Below are positions 24,108 through 35,083 of a stretch of 64,000 bases of DNA, piece after piece (position 1 is the stretch's first letter; each line of letters opens with the position of its first letter). Source of the DNA: Sipunculus nudus. Lineage: Eukaryota; Annelida; Sipuncula; Golfingiida; Sipunculidae. Where the stretch lies: positions 53,604,079 to 53,668,078 of the forward strand of contig CM049309.1 in assembly GCA_026874595.1 (NCBI GenBank). Direction: 5' to 3'. The translations under genes were made by a program, and so were the position numbers. Under the pieces are notes generated by a model. The model was not told the origin of the DNA. It worked only from the letters and a program-made list of their open reading frames with translations, and did no database searches.

Positions 24108-25640
24108 ACATTTGGGAGGGATCAAACTGGACCCATTCCCATGCAGAGCACACCTGCACCAAATTCACATGGACCACAGCATACTCCCGGATATGTTGAT
24201 CATATGATTTATGGTGTCCCAGAGAACCAACATGAACTGTCACCAGTGCGCCCTTACTTAGGTGATCCTGGCCAAGGTCGTTACCCAATGCCTTAATTAC
24301 TACCCGTACCTATTCTCAGGTTATCCTAATCCTCCCAAGTATTCGATGCATGCCCCTTGCCCTCCACTAATGTTTGCTCACACTACTACAACTTTTGCTT
24401 CCCCGGTTTCACTTTGCAGCCATATCTGGTGTTGCCTGATAAAAAATATGCACCATCACACTTTGTTGCATCTGGGACTAGGGAAGATCCCAGGCTGCAG
24501 CCAATACCAGGAATGTCTGCTGATCAAACAAAGATATTGCAGGGAGATATGGATCATAGACCCCATCATGCATATATGCAAGATAGACAAGTGCTAAACC
24601 AAAGGTTAAGGTCACTTTACTCTGGAAGCTATGGTAATACAGCCTTACAGCCTCAGCAGCCAGTAATTACCTATGCTCCACCCAAAATACCCAATGCTGT
24701 TACCCATTACTCTCCGGTAAGGGATCGCAAAGACTGCTGTCCTTGGAGCAGGTCAAAGCCAAAAGGAGTCTAGCAAAGGGAGGCCTCGGCGACGCTGTCT
24801 CCATGTGAGGAACCCAATGGACAGTCTCTTGGCCGAAGTCCCAGTTCCTCATCAGATTCTGGGCCCTTGGAACCTGGATTTGAGATATTTGATTGTCATA
24901 ACAGCAGGTCGTTCGAGTCAAATCCCGGTCATAGACATAGGGGGAGATCTCCCACCCAGCCCAAGCTTTTTCAATTTCCTTTGGACGGGGAATGCAAATG
25001 GAAATCCTTCATATTCCAATTTGTGACATATGCTTCCAGATACAACTGGTCAGCTGACAAAAAGGCAGAACGCCTGGTAGTTTGCCTGGCAGGGAAAACC
25101 CTAGAGCTGGTCAGGACACAGAACATTCAGGATGACTATTGCAGCATAAAAGAAAAGTTGCAAAGTCGATTTGGGCACAGTGATGAACCAATGACTGTCA
25201 GGAGGTCACTACAGTTTGTGAGACAAAATGAAGATGAAACATTGGTAGCGTATGACCAGCGAGTTTTATTAATGGTTTATGATGGCTTACTTGAAGCTTC
25301 CTGGAGCATAGTAGAACAACTAGCGGTAGAACACTTCTTGAGTGGTTGTCTTGATAAGAACGCGGCAGCCTTGGCCTTGGACAATAACCCTAAAACTGTC
25401 ATTAGGACAGTAAATCATGTCAAGAGCTTTATCAACAGTAGTAACGTTATTTTGGAAAAAATCGCTTATCAAGCCAAGAGGTCCGCTTACCGTGTTGATA
25501 TCTGTGACTGCGATGACGACCCCACAGATGACATGACACCTGGAATACGACAAGCATCCTTTAGGCAGAAGCAATTCCAGCGAACTCGACCAAAACAAAA
25601 CACAAATGCGCTTACACAGCATCGTGATTGACACCATCTT
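24108..25640 (+). pseudogene. Gag remnant of a gypsy-type LTR retrotransposon
   Basis: Two blocks are readable. The first (about 24110-24720) is proline- and glutamine-rich, with phrases such as PIPGMSADQTKILQGDMD and LQPQQPVITYAPPK, interrupted by frame changes. The second (about 24867-25631) is open for 254 codons and carries capsid-like phrases: WKSFIFQFVTYASRYNW, KAERLVVCLAGKTLELV, LQSRFGHSDEP, SLQFVRQNEDETLVAYDQRV and VEHFLSGCLDKNAA. These match the retrotransposon Gag capsid pattern (W..F..QF, then a RF..RFG box, then an LxGL-type helix). No zinc knuckle is seen. The stop at 25629-25631 and the missing pol show it is a relic. It lies only about 500 bp upstream of the DUF1647-like gene. 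Confidence 0.75.
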
Positions 25641-26155
25641 CTCCACAGTACCATTTAAGAAATTAGAGCCATAACAGTCCATCTCGGCTAAAATTAATGC
25701 CAAGGACGCTATGCTGGCACAGACGTTAAGGTGGATCTCGAATCCATTCTGTCAGTTGCAGAAAGCAAATATAATCCAACGACTGAAATGACTCCTGAAA
25801 TTATAATGCATAATAGGCAGTCAAAGGGCACCAGGCACATCCGGGCATGCGCACTGAGAAAATTTCCGGGGACCAAAAACAAGAAGGCTTCCATTTTGAC
25901 CCAGACTGCCGGCGAATCCTTGTGTAATCCGTCACTTATCGGACTCATCGGCCTCGTAAGTGTAATGAAAGCTATAGATAAGTCTCCCGCTCACAAAACA
26001 CTAAGATCTGCATTGTAGGGCATATTTATAGAAAATGGTTTGGGATTTCAGATTTATGTGAAAAAAAACCCCAGGATTTTCTGTAAACCGGTAGGACACA
26101 AAGTGGGCTTGACTGTATATCAGTCATTTGTATGTGTGTGTTTATTTTGTGACAG
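25641..26155 (+). promoter_or_regulatory. Upstream region of DUF1647-like copy 1, possible 5' untranslated exon
   Basis: The first part (25641-25710) may be a gag-pol linker remnant (KINAKDAMLA). Around 25840-25955 the base composition is richer in GC, and GGCCTC|GTAAGT at 25955/25956 is a good splice donor, so a 5' untranslated exon could end there. From about 26002 the sequence is homologous to the region upstream of copy 2 (52007 on). A polypyrimidine tract and TGTGACAG at 26148-26155 form a plausible acceptor just before the initiation codon. No TATA box stands out. Confidence 0.35.
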
Positions 26156-26291
26156 AAACAGGGGAAACATGAAGGGGACAGCCATAGTGAGTCGATGTCG
26201 CATGTTCGTTTTTCTTGGTGTTATCAGTGCACTCTTGATTGGGTATTTATCATCCAGTTACTTCCCGATCAGTCAACTCACACTCAGCAGG
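26156..26291 (+). CDS. Copy 1, exon 1: start codon and signal anchor
   Basis: The acceptor TTTTGTGACAG ends at 26155, the start codon is at 26169 (GGGGAAACATGA) and the donor AGG|GTAAGT is at 26291/26292. The coding part is 41 codons: MKGTAIVSRCRMFVFLGVIS and onward to LTLSR. I chose this start because the paralogue conserves it and has an upstream stop; the open frame here extends further 5' to 26040, but without conservation. R9 and R11 before the hydrophobic stretch favour a type II anchor. Confidence 0.75.
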
Positions 26292-26508
26292 GTAAGTTAC
26301 ATCATCACATATGCAACTACTTTACAGTGTGTGCAGTTAAGTTGTATTAGGTATAAGTGGAGTCATTTTTTTAATACAGCAACCACGGTGACGGGTGAGA
26401 ACGACGCCGCTGAAAGGGGAGATCCAGCATGTTATGTCCTAGACTTGTACCCGTTTCAGTAAATTTACACCAGGTCAGATTTATGAAAGCAAAACCATCT
26501 TAGCGAGC

Positions 26509-26551
<43 letters not shown>

Positions 26552-26555
26552 CATG

Positions 26556-26592
<37 letters not shown>

Positions 26593-26688
26593 ATGTAATA
26601 ATATTAATAATAATTATTATTATAATGATAATAATAATAATAAATATAATAAACAAAATAAATAATAATTTTAAAAAAGTTAGCATTT

Positions 26689-26759
<71 letters not shown>

Positions 26760-28964
26760 CAGTGCAGATGGGAATCTACAGGTGCAGTTTTATAATTGTG
26801 AGGTTTAACTTCCATCATTAACCCCCCCTCCCCCCCCCCGATTGGGAACGTTTTGGCAACTGTATAAATTTTATTAAATAGAAAAACATTTTGGTTTAAT
26901 AAAAAAATAGGATCTAATTGGACAATTCAATTTTATTTGAATGAACAGAAAAGGGCCAAAAGCTTATATATTCTGAAATTTGTTAAGAATCGTTCAAAAA
27001 GAGTAGCTTTTATTCAAGTTTTCATATTCAAAGTCAAGTGTTCTATACATCAAGCCAACTTAGTGCAGTGGTCTGTAGTATGTGATCAGCCCTTGCCTAT
27101 TTTATGTAACTGCTTCAATACAGGCCGCTGCCTTGACTCACCTTAGCTCTGCACCTGCCCCCCCCCATATTAGCAGGATGCATTAACTGGATGAATGTTA
27201 TAATTTTCTATAATTAATTCATTCTGTTCTAGACTATTGCTTTATTTTGGATTTTATATTGTATCACATTAGGTTACAATGATTAAGGTACCCTTTTAAT
27301 TGTTTCACTAGAATTATGTCTGAATTGCTATAAAAGTGTGGATGTTTATAATATGAGGAGTTCCTTACTTCAGTAAAAGAGTAAAAACTTTTACTACATC
27401 TAAGAAATTGAATATTAGTTCCAGTATATATTATAGTTGAGATGGTAGTTAGCATAATTATATTGTTTCTCCCTGATCCAACCGTGTAAATGCCTAATCT
27501 GAGAAGTGAATTTTAATCAATTACAAAATCTTTAATTTTAATTAATAAAATTTAAGCATGTACAGAAAACTCCAATGTACATTTTTTTGTAAGAAAAAAT
27601 CGAGGAATAATCTTAAAGACGCCATGTTGTGGCATTATGGTTTATTTGTGATTTATTCTTTAAAAAAGTTTTCTTTATAATTTAGTTTATGCATTTTATT
27701 ATTAAACAGATAGGAAAATATATGTGTATGCATAATTTGACATGAATGGACTGAGGATAGTGATGAGGCCTTTATAATCCGAATAGACTGCAGATTTCTT
27801 TATGCAGCAAATTTATAAAAAAAAGTAAAATAACAAAAAAAATTATATGATAAAATTTAGTCATTAAATAATTCCTTAATGATCTGCCAATAATGTAATG
27901 CTGAAATGAAAAAGTTTAATATAAACTAAAAGCATTATTCCCCTGCCCAAGCAGAAAGTGAAATAAAGTTACTGTTAAGTCCTTTTAGTCCACCTGTCCG
28001 TCCATCTGTTAATATTTCATATTTAATACCAATGGCCATCATGTCCAAGTATTAGTTTTGGCCATCGTCTAATTAGTACTTGATTATCACCAAATAGCAG
28101 GATCATTTCCTTTAATTCTTAAAATATTTAAGTATAAAAACAGTAACAATAATTATAAGTATATTTTGCATATGCTGCAAATTCACAAATTCAGCTGAGC
28201 GCCATGACCCATGAATCCCTTGTTTTGTTTTGGCATGCCAAGGATGTACCTAGTCACCCCAGAGCAAAAGGCCATAACACCTCAACCCAGTAAAATGTAC
28301 CCAGATGACACTTGACAGGCGCAACATGCAATACTCATCACTGGATATAGCAAATTTTAATATGCAAATTTTTCTTATCATAAATCAGGAAGTTGGACTC
28401 CCTGACAAATAAAATTTTATAGACCTATTAGAATTACGCACATCGTTTGACAAACCAAATATTAGCAACATGCATGCAGTATTTAAAAAAAATATTAACC
28501 CTTAAAATTTGGGACCTTTTTTTCTTAATCACCCGATATATCCGTGCTTCCATTGTTATACGGTACATATATTCATAGGTGTCTCAAGGAAAGAGCACAG
28601 GACCTAAAGCCGGAAGAGCTTCAGTTCGAATCTCGGCCGAGGCGGTAAGATTTTTCAGGGAAGTCCCTCTGCAGGTTTAATGGGAAGGTCATGTCACATG
28701 GCCGTGTTTCACTCACAATGAGTGCGCCTTCGGGGTTCCTTTGTGATATGGTCCAACCATTGGGACAGTAACCCTCCAAGTACCCACAGGTGCAGAAGTC
28801 ACTAGGCCTGGTTAATGCCAGGATAAAAAAATGGAAGGAAGTGTGTGATACTGCCCTGTCATATACTGCAGTCCGAAACCGGAATGGAATTCTGCAGATG
28901 TTCATGTATTTTGTAAGCATTACAAAATGGAAGCACTTACTGCCACCAAAAATTTATAGAAGGA

Positions 28965-29029
<65 letters not shown>

Positions 29030-32000
29030 GGTAATATAGGTTTAATACCCAAGTTTGACCCAGGATTTTTTTTTCAGAACCATATATTCCCTAGTTTAAA
29101 CAAAGTTTATGTAAAAAAGGCAACAGATGTGTTAATATTTTTCTAGAAATTTATTATTTTTTTAGCTCAGCTGACTAAACGTTATCTGAGCTGAAGGGAT
29201 CACTCGTTCGTAGTCCCTCTGTCCTTCCTTCCTTCCGTTAACAGGGCACAAATCGTAACCACTCGACCTAGAATCTTCTTACTTGATATCCGGGAGGTCC
29301 CTGAAAAATTTCCATGTAAACCTAAAATTAGGTCTCAGATCTTCTGAGCTATAAGGCTATATACCTCATAGAACAGTTAAGCTTTGATACATAATCCAGT
29401 ATCTGAACAACAATAGCATTGATCACCATGATTCTTTGCATGCATATTGCTTAGTTTAAAATGAATTTTAGTCTTATTGTCACTATAATTAGAGTGTTTA
29501 AAATCATACTTCAGGGTAAAGATGGATTTCAAACAAAAAAGTTGTGTGCTGTTATAAGATTGATAAAATAACATTACTTCATAATGTATTCTTATATGTT
29601 ATGACAGGTTCAGTTGTGGTATATTCAACCAAAGATCCCTGAAACCCACAAGGGGGAACCATTTATTCTGGATAAGGCAGTTTTGGATCATCTCCGGATT
29701 CCTCCAAAAAGGCACATTACTTTAAGCGAAAAGACACTCAACAACTTTGTATTTGTGACAGCCAGCAGTAACAATCACTTCACAGAGAGCCTGGATGCCG
29801 TTGCTTCAGTGCAGCATCACTACCCAAACTATACCATCGTTTACTATGATTTGGGACTCAGTCCATGGCAGATTACAAAGCTTATGAAGACATGTAATGT
29901 TATTTACCGCAAGTTCCAGTTTCATCTCTACCCGTCTCATATAGGTGAAAACCTTGGGGCTTGTGCTTGGAAACCAATTGTCATACAGGTATGTTTTAAA
30001 GATTGCTACTCTGTTCCAGGTGTAAATTTTCTATCTAAATTGAATTAAATGAATTGAATTGGATTGATATTTTCCCCCAACCTATTGAATTAGATTTAGG
30101 TAATCATAATTTCCCTGAATCAACCCTAAGTCGGTTTGTAGTTACAACAATATTTGCACTGTACACTGTCACCAACTAAGTAATAATATGACAGCCCTTC
30201 CTGCTGTAAGGGCAGGCTGGTGCATATTTCTACCCTTACAGACAGGACGAAAAGGTACACATTCCAACCCTAACACACTTCCTATCCTAAAAATGCTCCT
30301 TCCTGTCGTAACTGTCAGGATATAAAGGTTCACATTCCAACCCTAACACACTTCCTATCCTAACAATGCCCCTTCCTGTCGTAACTGTCAGGGTATAAAG
30401 GTACACATTCCTACCCTTTCACACTTCCTATCCTAAAAATGCCCCTTTCTGTCGTAACTATCAGGATATAAAGGTACACATTCCTACCCTTTCACACTTC
30501 CAACACTACCAGTGCCCTTTCTGTCTGTTATGGTGCAATGGCGCACATTTAAATTTAATGGTTTAAATATATATTATACTTTCAATACTAATTACATATT
30601 GAAAGGGGCAAATTGGCAATTGTCTACGACCAGTTTGTGTCCATAATTATCCCAAACCCCACCTCAGTGGAGGGGGGGGGGGGGGAGTATAGAGATCAGC
30701 ACCATCTGTTTGTAAACAATCGTTTACAACATGATATTTTATTCTGATCTACTTCAAATTGAGTTGCAGGTGCATCTTATAGGTTTCAAGAGTTATTTAG
30801 GTTTTGGTCAAACTTGAATGATTTTTAGATTTTTATAATTTTTTTAATACCAATATTTAAATTTCATATGCCATGCGATATCTCGAAAAATTTTATTCAG
30901 ATTTACTTCTAATTGTAGCAGCAGGATATTAACCCCTTGTTTAAATGCCAGGATTTTAAAACTTTCTGTCATAACTATGAGACAAATTCAGCTGAGCAGG
31001 AGTACTTTGTTATATTTATGGCTTTCAGTCATGCTTCAGTTAAAATGACAGATTTTTGGCAGCCTTCCATCTGATCATATTACTATTAGTATCAGGGAAC
31101 AAATCATAACCGTATGACAATCCTGCTGAATTATGTGCTGGCCAGGCTTACAGTTTAATACATCAGATGTAATTATGCCTCAGTTGCTTCGGATGCTCCA
31201 TTGCTATATCTTTGTACATGGCTACCACTGAAACAGATCTTAACATCTTTTTTTCCAGTTGCTTCATTACTGTCTTGAGTAAGTTTCATGTGATCACATA
31301 GATTATTATATTTTTTTCAAACATCACTCAACCTGTAATGGAAGTTTAAGGCGTTCTCAGTGCGATTACTGACCTAACAGTTTCTTGTTATCAGCAAAAG
31401 CGCAAGACGGGATTAAGTGACACCTAAGTTGTTGCTTTCATTGGTCAATATCCTTTCATCCGTATGTTTATTTGTAATACTGTTATTGGATTGAAAAGAC
31501 GTCTGAGCTATAGGGATTAGATATTCAGGGAGGCCCATGAAAAATCTCCCTGGACACATGAAATAAGGTCTTTGTTACCAAAATCCTCTGAGCTATGGTG
31601 CTCGGAATCCCCCCCCCCCCCCCAATAATTTAAAATTTGATACAAAAGCCCTAGATCAGAATAACTGATGCAATGATTACATGATTCTATCCATATATAT
31701 TGATCTTAGATTGTTCCATCAGTTCCTTCACACTGGTGGTGCCATCTATTTTTTTCCAATATTTTCCATATATTTTCTCTAATTTTGAGACCTTCAAGGA
31801 ATCGGTTGTCCGTTAACAGGGCATAATCTTAACCGTTGGAACTAGAATCATTTAACTTGTTATCCATTGAGGTCTTTGAAAAATATTCTTCGAAACTTGA
31901 AATAAGGTTTCTGTTACTCATATCCTCCAAGCTATGGGGCTCATTGGTACTACCAGGATAATTGAAAATTTGATACTATGAAAAAGTTCATTATCTGTAT

Positions 32001-32724
32001 AACATACATTAATTGCATGTATATTGATCTTGGAGTGTTTCATCAGACTTTTGCAGAGAAAATTGGGCATTCAAATGATAAAATTCCTTTGTGATTTTTT
32101 TCCTAGTCAGCTGAGCGTCATGACCCAGAGTCACTTGGATAATATAGTTCACTACTGCATTTTAAGGGACATAACCATTGCAATAAAGTGTGCAACTTCA
32201 CGCTATTTGTTCATTTTGTCTGAATACACTAGATTCCCAACAATACCATCCCGGCACTCCAGTTCATCTGAATTAAAGATTGTCATGGTTATGTGTATTA
32301 TTACACACAGTCCATGTCTGTCTGTGTACCTTAACGAGACTGTGAGATGCCTGAACTTGTGCTTGCATGAAAGCTCCAAAACAAGAGAAGATATTAAAAT
32401 AAAGAAAACACAAGACACACAAGTTGGAAGTTTAAAATCTTGATTTGAGAAGTTTCACAAGGTTGATTGTCTGCTGTGTTTATCTTTTGCACCACATATC
32501 ACACCCATTGCAAGTTTAATTTTACCTGAGTAAAGCAGTAAGAAAACAGTTTAAGAGTGAAACATTGGCAGACACTATAATTATAGTTACTTAAGTTAAA
32601 ACACTATACTTCATGTTTATTTAACATGCCTGATATGGGAAAAGGTCTCTTTGATTATTAATTCAACTTCAGATGTCATGTATTTGCATTTACAGTTATT
32701 GATAGAAATTGTATGAATATATTT

Positions 32725-32769
<45 letters not shown>

Positions 32770-33323
32770 CAATACATATGTTTCATTTCTTTTTTTAAAT
32801 AAAATTGTGTTTTTCAGGAGGTGATGAGGGTTTATGATGGAGTGATGTGGTTTGACGCTTCAATCAGATTTATGACCTCTGACCTCTCTGCTCTTCATCG
32901 CTGGACCTTGAAGTCAGGCGGTGCTGCCATCTGGATAAAAACTGGTATTTCCATTTACGCTGTAACTCACCCGTCTACATATATATACCTACCAGCCAAC
33001 TTAACTCTTCTGAAGAAAACTGAGATGCGCGGAGGAGGCTTAATGATGATGTATAACACTAAAGATATTTATGAGAAATTGCTGAAATGGTTTGTTTTGT
33101 GCAGCCTAGAAAAAAATGCATTTCACCCATATATAAATTTAATTGTCAATTTGATAGCCATAACCGTGATAACAAGTATGCACACTGTCACAGATATGAT
33201 CAGTCAGTGATCAATCTGCTTTATATTAGTTATTTTGATTTTCTTCCAGATATAAACCTTGACCATATTGCTAAGGTTCGCCGCAGTGTTTCTCACATGT
33301 TTAAATTGAGGTCATGTGCCTAG
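26169..33323 (+). CDS. DUF1647-like type II membrane protein, copy 1 (three coding exons)
   Basis: The coding exons are 26169-26291, 29608-29988 and 32818-33323, joined in phase 0 at GT-AG boundaries, for about 336 residues. A cytoplasmic N-tail with K/R residues precedes a hydrophobic anchor (residues 13-29), so the body should be lumenal. The body contains FVFVTASS (88-95), YYDLGLS (120-126), CNVIYRKF (137-144), GACAWKPIVIQ (158-168) and VMWFDASIRF in exon 3. This order fits the uncharacterised DUF1647 family of animals. The architecture and the aspartate after a hydrophobic strand suggest a glycosyltransferase-like fold, which is inference only. The frame breaks once in exon 3 at an A7 run (33110-33116), so it is either a pseudogene or a sequencing error. 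A tandem paralogue lies 26 kb downstream. Candidate AATAAA at 33915. Confidence 0.7.
26511..26660. repeat. (AAT)n imperfect microsatellite
   Basis: About 150 bp of AAT/ATT trinucleotides with interruptions. It begins where homology with the copy 2 intron fades. Confidence 0.95.
26695..26758. repeat. (TA)n microsatellite
   Basis: About 64 bp of pure TA dinucleotides. Confidence 0.97.
27985..28235. repeat. Right part of an AGCTCAG-family repeat
   Basis: Starts with CCACCTGTCCGTCCATCTGT and ends with CAGCTGAGCGCCATGACCCA, then CCCTTGTTT. The ending phrase recurs at 32106-32130 (CAGCTGAGCGTCATGACCCA), supporting a shared repeat family. Non-coding. Confidence 0.5.
28570..28925 (+). mobile_element. 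SINE-like sequence with a tRNA-related head
   Basis: From about 28579, TGTCTCAAGGAAAGAGCA resembles an RNA polymerase III A box, and CAGTTCGAATCT about 30 bp later resembles the B box (GGTTCGAATCC). The order and spacing suit a tRNA-derived promoter. The sequence then runs about 280 bp through a non-tRNA body. No intact cloverleaf, terminator or target duplication is clear, so this is an old SINE, not a functional tRNA gene. Confidence 0.5.
28968..29025. repeat. (TA)n microsatellite
   Basis: Roughly 58 bp of TA dinucleotides, 40 bp after the SINE-like sequence. Confidence 0.95.
29164..29375. repeat. AGCTCAG-hairpin dispersed repeat, copy in intron 1
   Basis: Hairpin-like AGCTCAGCTGACTAAACG..TATCTGAGCT, then CCGTTAACAGGGCACAAATC, GTAACCACTCGACCTAGAATC and CTGAGCTATAAGGC. 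The AGGGCACAAATCGTAACC phrase recurs at 42.7 kb and in altered form at 31.8 kb. It is inserted just upstream of the conserved flank of exon 2. Confidence 0.6.
29608..29988 (+). CDS. Copy 1, exon 2: N-terminal half of the lumenal domain
   Basis: 127 codons between acceptor TATGACAG (ends 29607) and donor CAG|GTATGT (29988/29989), both in phase 0. It reads VQLWYIQPKI at the start and ends GACAWKPIVIQ. By eye it differs from the copy 2 exon at about 18 of 127 residues, concentrated in a short surface-like segment (PETH versus SDLN), while FVFVTASS, YYDLGL and CNVIYRKF are unchanged. This suggests selection on the protein in at least one lineage. Confidence 0.85.
30190..30540. repeat. 73-bp minisatellite, about 4-5 copies
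   Basis: The unit start CCTTCCTGTCGTAACTGTCA recurs at 30298, 30371 and, diverged, 30444: a 73-bp period. Each unit carries ATAAAGGT(A/T)CACATTCC and CACACTTCCTATCCTAA. Outer units decay at both ends. A single diverged CCGTAACTGTCAG near 57838 in copy 2 suggests the seed unit predates the duplication. Confidence 0.85.
31490..32140. repeat. AGCTCAG-family fragments in intron 2
   Basis: Two partial copies in series. Phrases GTCTGAGCTATAGGG, TCAGGGAGGCCCATGAAAAA and CCTCTGAGCTATGG (31500-31600) are followed by CCGTTAACAGGGCATAATC, TTGAGGTCTTTGAAAAAT, CCTCCAAGCTATGGGG and CAGCTGAGCGTCATGACCCA (31800-32130). Non-coding. Confidence 0.5.
32725..32772. repeat. (TA)n-rich stretch before exon 3
   Basis: Interrupted TA repeats about 45 bp upstream of the acceptor of exon 3. 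Confidence 0.85.
32818..33323 (+). CDS. Copy 1, exon 3: C-terminal half, with a one-base frame break
   Basis: The acceptor TTTTTCAG ends at 32817 and the frame opens EVMRVYDGVMWFDASIRF. It continues with AIWIKTGISIYAVTHPSTYI, TEMRGGGLMMMYNTKDIYE and LLKWFVLCSLEKN. At the A7 run (33110-33116) the good frame moves: downstream, CISPIYKFNCQFD, KYAHCHRYDQSVINLL and VRRSVSHMFKLRSCA are in the frame that needs one extra base, ending with TAG at 33321. The two halves have the same family character, so the break is a single-base indel within one exon, not an intron. Confidence 0.75.
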
Positions 33324-34096
33324 CAGTCTTTAACTCACTTAACAATGAGTCACATTAGCTTTAGCGATTGTGCTTTGTCCATTGCATGTTACGGTATGTT
33401 AGATTAACATGAACATTTTAAACATTGGACCAACAAATCCAACACTTTACGTACTGGTACTTAAAATGTCCCTTAGTTCTCCTACCAAACCTAAAATTGG
33501 TTAATTGCGACTTTGTACCTGATGAATTTTCTGCAAAAAGCTCGATCTTCAATTGAAAATCTAATGTTTCACTTCAGGACTACCTAAAACCAACGTCCCG
33601 CCAATTTTTGTTCTCATAAAGATTTCGCAATAAATCCCTATGAACATGCCAGATATGAGGTCAATAATGCTTAATTTGTAGAAGTTATTGGCCATAACAT
33701 AATGAACCTTGTCAAAACATCAGAAAAGATATTAATTCATTTGACATGGTATTGATATGAGTATAGAACCTCTGTTTATTATATTGTATTATTATGATAA
33801 TAATTATTGCTATATTGTGAGGTGGTGGTAGTCAGTATTGTGTATAATTGAATGTACGGTAGGCATTAACGTATAGTTTAAGTTCATAAAGAACAGTCAC
33901 AGATACACTGTTTAAATAAATGCTGATTATCAAGATATCTAGAAAACATTTTGGTTAAGCCAGTTATGGTTGTAATAATTATTCTGTATATAATAATAAG
34001 ACTGTAATGTATCGTAGTAAGGAATATAACAAAAGATGTATTTTAACATATACTACATATATGGTACTGGCAGTATTTTCGTTTAAGTCTGATATA
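33324..34096. other. 3' flank of copy 1 with an AGCTCAG-family fragment
   Basis: From about 33350 to 33760 phrases such as AAAATGTCCCTTAGTTCTCC, ACCAAACCTAAAATTGG and CACTTCAGGACTACCT match the repeats at 21.5 and 53 kb. AATAAA occurs at 33915-33920 and could serve the upstream gene. The rest is AT-rich with no coding. Confidence 0.55.
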
Positions 34097-34489
34097 GAGA
34101 AAGGCAGAGGAAACACGATCGGACTTGTTGGCTCAGGTCATGAATTTTATAACAGTAGACCAATTGCCGTGTAAGCTTTACAATCGTAAAAACAAGGCGA
34201 GGACACACAGTGAAAGATACAACATTCATACATATAGAATAACAACACGACTTACAAATCCAGACATACCACAACAATTAAGTCATAAAATAGCAGACAT
34301 CAGATTCGGCCACTACGTCACCAGCCACTTACATAGAATAAACTTCAGCAATGGAAAGAGGATAGACTCTGTTACACTGAAAGCCAGAATGGGATCATCT
34401 AGTACAATTTTCAGACTTACAAGTAAAGTGATCAATAAAAGGAATATATAAAGGTTTACTAGATACAAGTTTTTGAAAAGAGACCCATG

Positions 34490-34559
<70 letters not shown>

Positions 34560-34605
34560 GTAATCAGACAAGAGAGTCAGCAGAGGAGGTGGAAAGAGAG
34601 AATCT
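34097..34605. repeat. Dispersed repeat shared with 12019-12482 (copy B)
   Basis: Homologous from GAGAAAGGCA to GAGAGAATCT with the copy at 12 kb, and about 45 bp longer because it keeps a middle segment (GACTCTGTTACACTGAAAGC) absent from copy A. It carries a (TA)n at 34489-34557 in the same position as copy A. A plus-strand open frame (34125-34451) is not recognisable and is not kept open in copy A. Confidence 0.75.
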
Positions 34606-34629
34606 AAGAGTTAGTCAGATACATATGTC

Positions 34630-35083
34630 TGTCGTCAGTTGTCAGTATGTCAGCCAGTCAAGGTAATGTTCCGAGCTTCGTCAACTTGGCCTCTCTGCCA
34701 ATTGTGTACACTGCTGGTCGCCTCTCTGTAACAACATGAGGCAGCTAATGTATCTCAGGCTGTATAAACAAGAGACACTAATAAGATCTTTGTGTACTAA
34801 GTGACTGTCGTGCAATGTTATGTATTGTGTAACGAACTGAATGAAGAATTATATTTATAAGAAAGAACAGATTGATTTTAAGTCATTAAGAATTGTTAAG
34901 AAGCCGACTGTCATGTGAGGTGTTAATATTGTCTGAAGAAGAATGTCAAATTTATTATGTATTGCTGTTGACAACAAGAGGCAATTATATTGAATAATCA
35001 CTATGCCAACGAATCAGAATAAAGAGACTTGATTGCAAACTATCTCTTGTTATATCTGGGTCATTCCCCCCAGCCTTATAACA
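34630..35083 (+). mobile_element. 5' LTR of a gypsy-type retrotransposon (left edge uncertain)
   Basis: The right end is well placed: CAGCCTTATAACA, two spacer bases, then TGGTGGAGAACCCGG, which looks like a tRNA primer-binding site. AATAAAG at 35020 and TATAAA at 34763 lie in the expected order. The left edge is not determined because no second LTR with the same start was found. The neighbouring dispersed repeat (34097-34605) may even belong to it. Confidence 0.6.

Larger units (their letters stand above)
26292..29607 (+). other. Copy 1, intron 1
   Basis: A 3.3-kb AT-rich intron. The first 230 bp and the last 150 bp are homologous to the matching intron of copy 2. Between them lie (AAT)n, (TA)n, a dispersed repeat end, a SINE-like sequence, a second (TA)n and an AGCTCAG repeat, all listed separately. 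From about 27150 to 27980 I see nothing but AT-rich sequence. Confidence 0.7.
29989..32817 (+). other. Copy 1, intron 2
   Basis: A 2.8-kb intron. The first 190 bp are homologous to the start of the corresponding intron in copy 2. It contains a 73-bp minisatellite, poly(G) at 30669-30685, poly(C) near 31610, and fragments of the AGCTCAG family. The open frame at 32024-32443 contains part of that family and is not a gene. Confidence 0.7.

Noticed and set aside
24025-24288. Minus-strand 87-codon frame across the LINE boundary
   Set aside because: It spans the junction between the LINE and its target; chance frame opposite the gag remnant.
26465-26818. Isoleucine/tyrosine-rich open frames
   Set aside because: Translations of (AAT)n and (TA)n microsatellites.
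28570-28650. Functional tRNA gene
   Set aside because: Only A-box-like and B-box-like words are present; acceptor, anticodon and T stems do not pair into a cloverleaf.
32024-32443. Separate 139-codon gene or extra exon in copy 1 intron 2
   Set aside because: It overlaps a dispersed repeat (CAGCTGAGCGTCATGACCCA), lacks good splice signals and resembles no family member.
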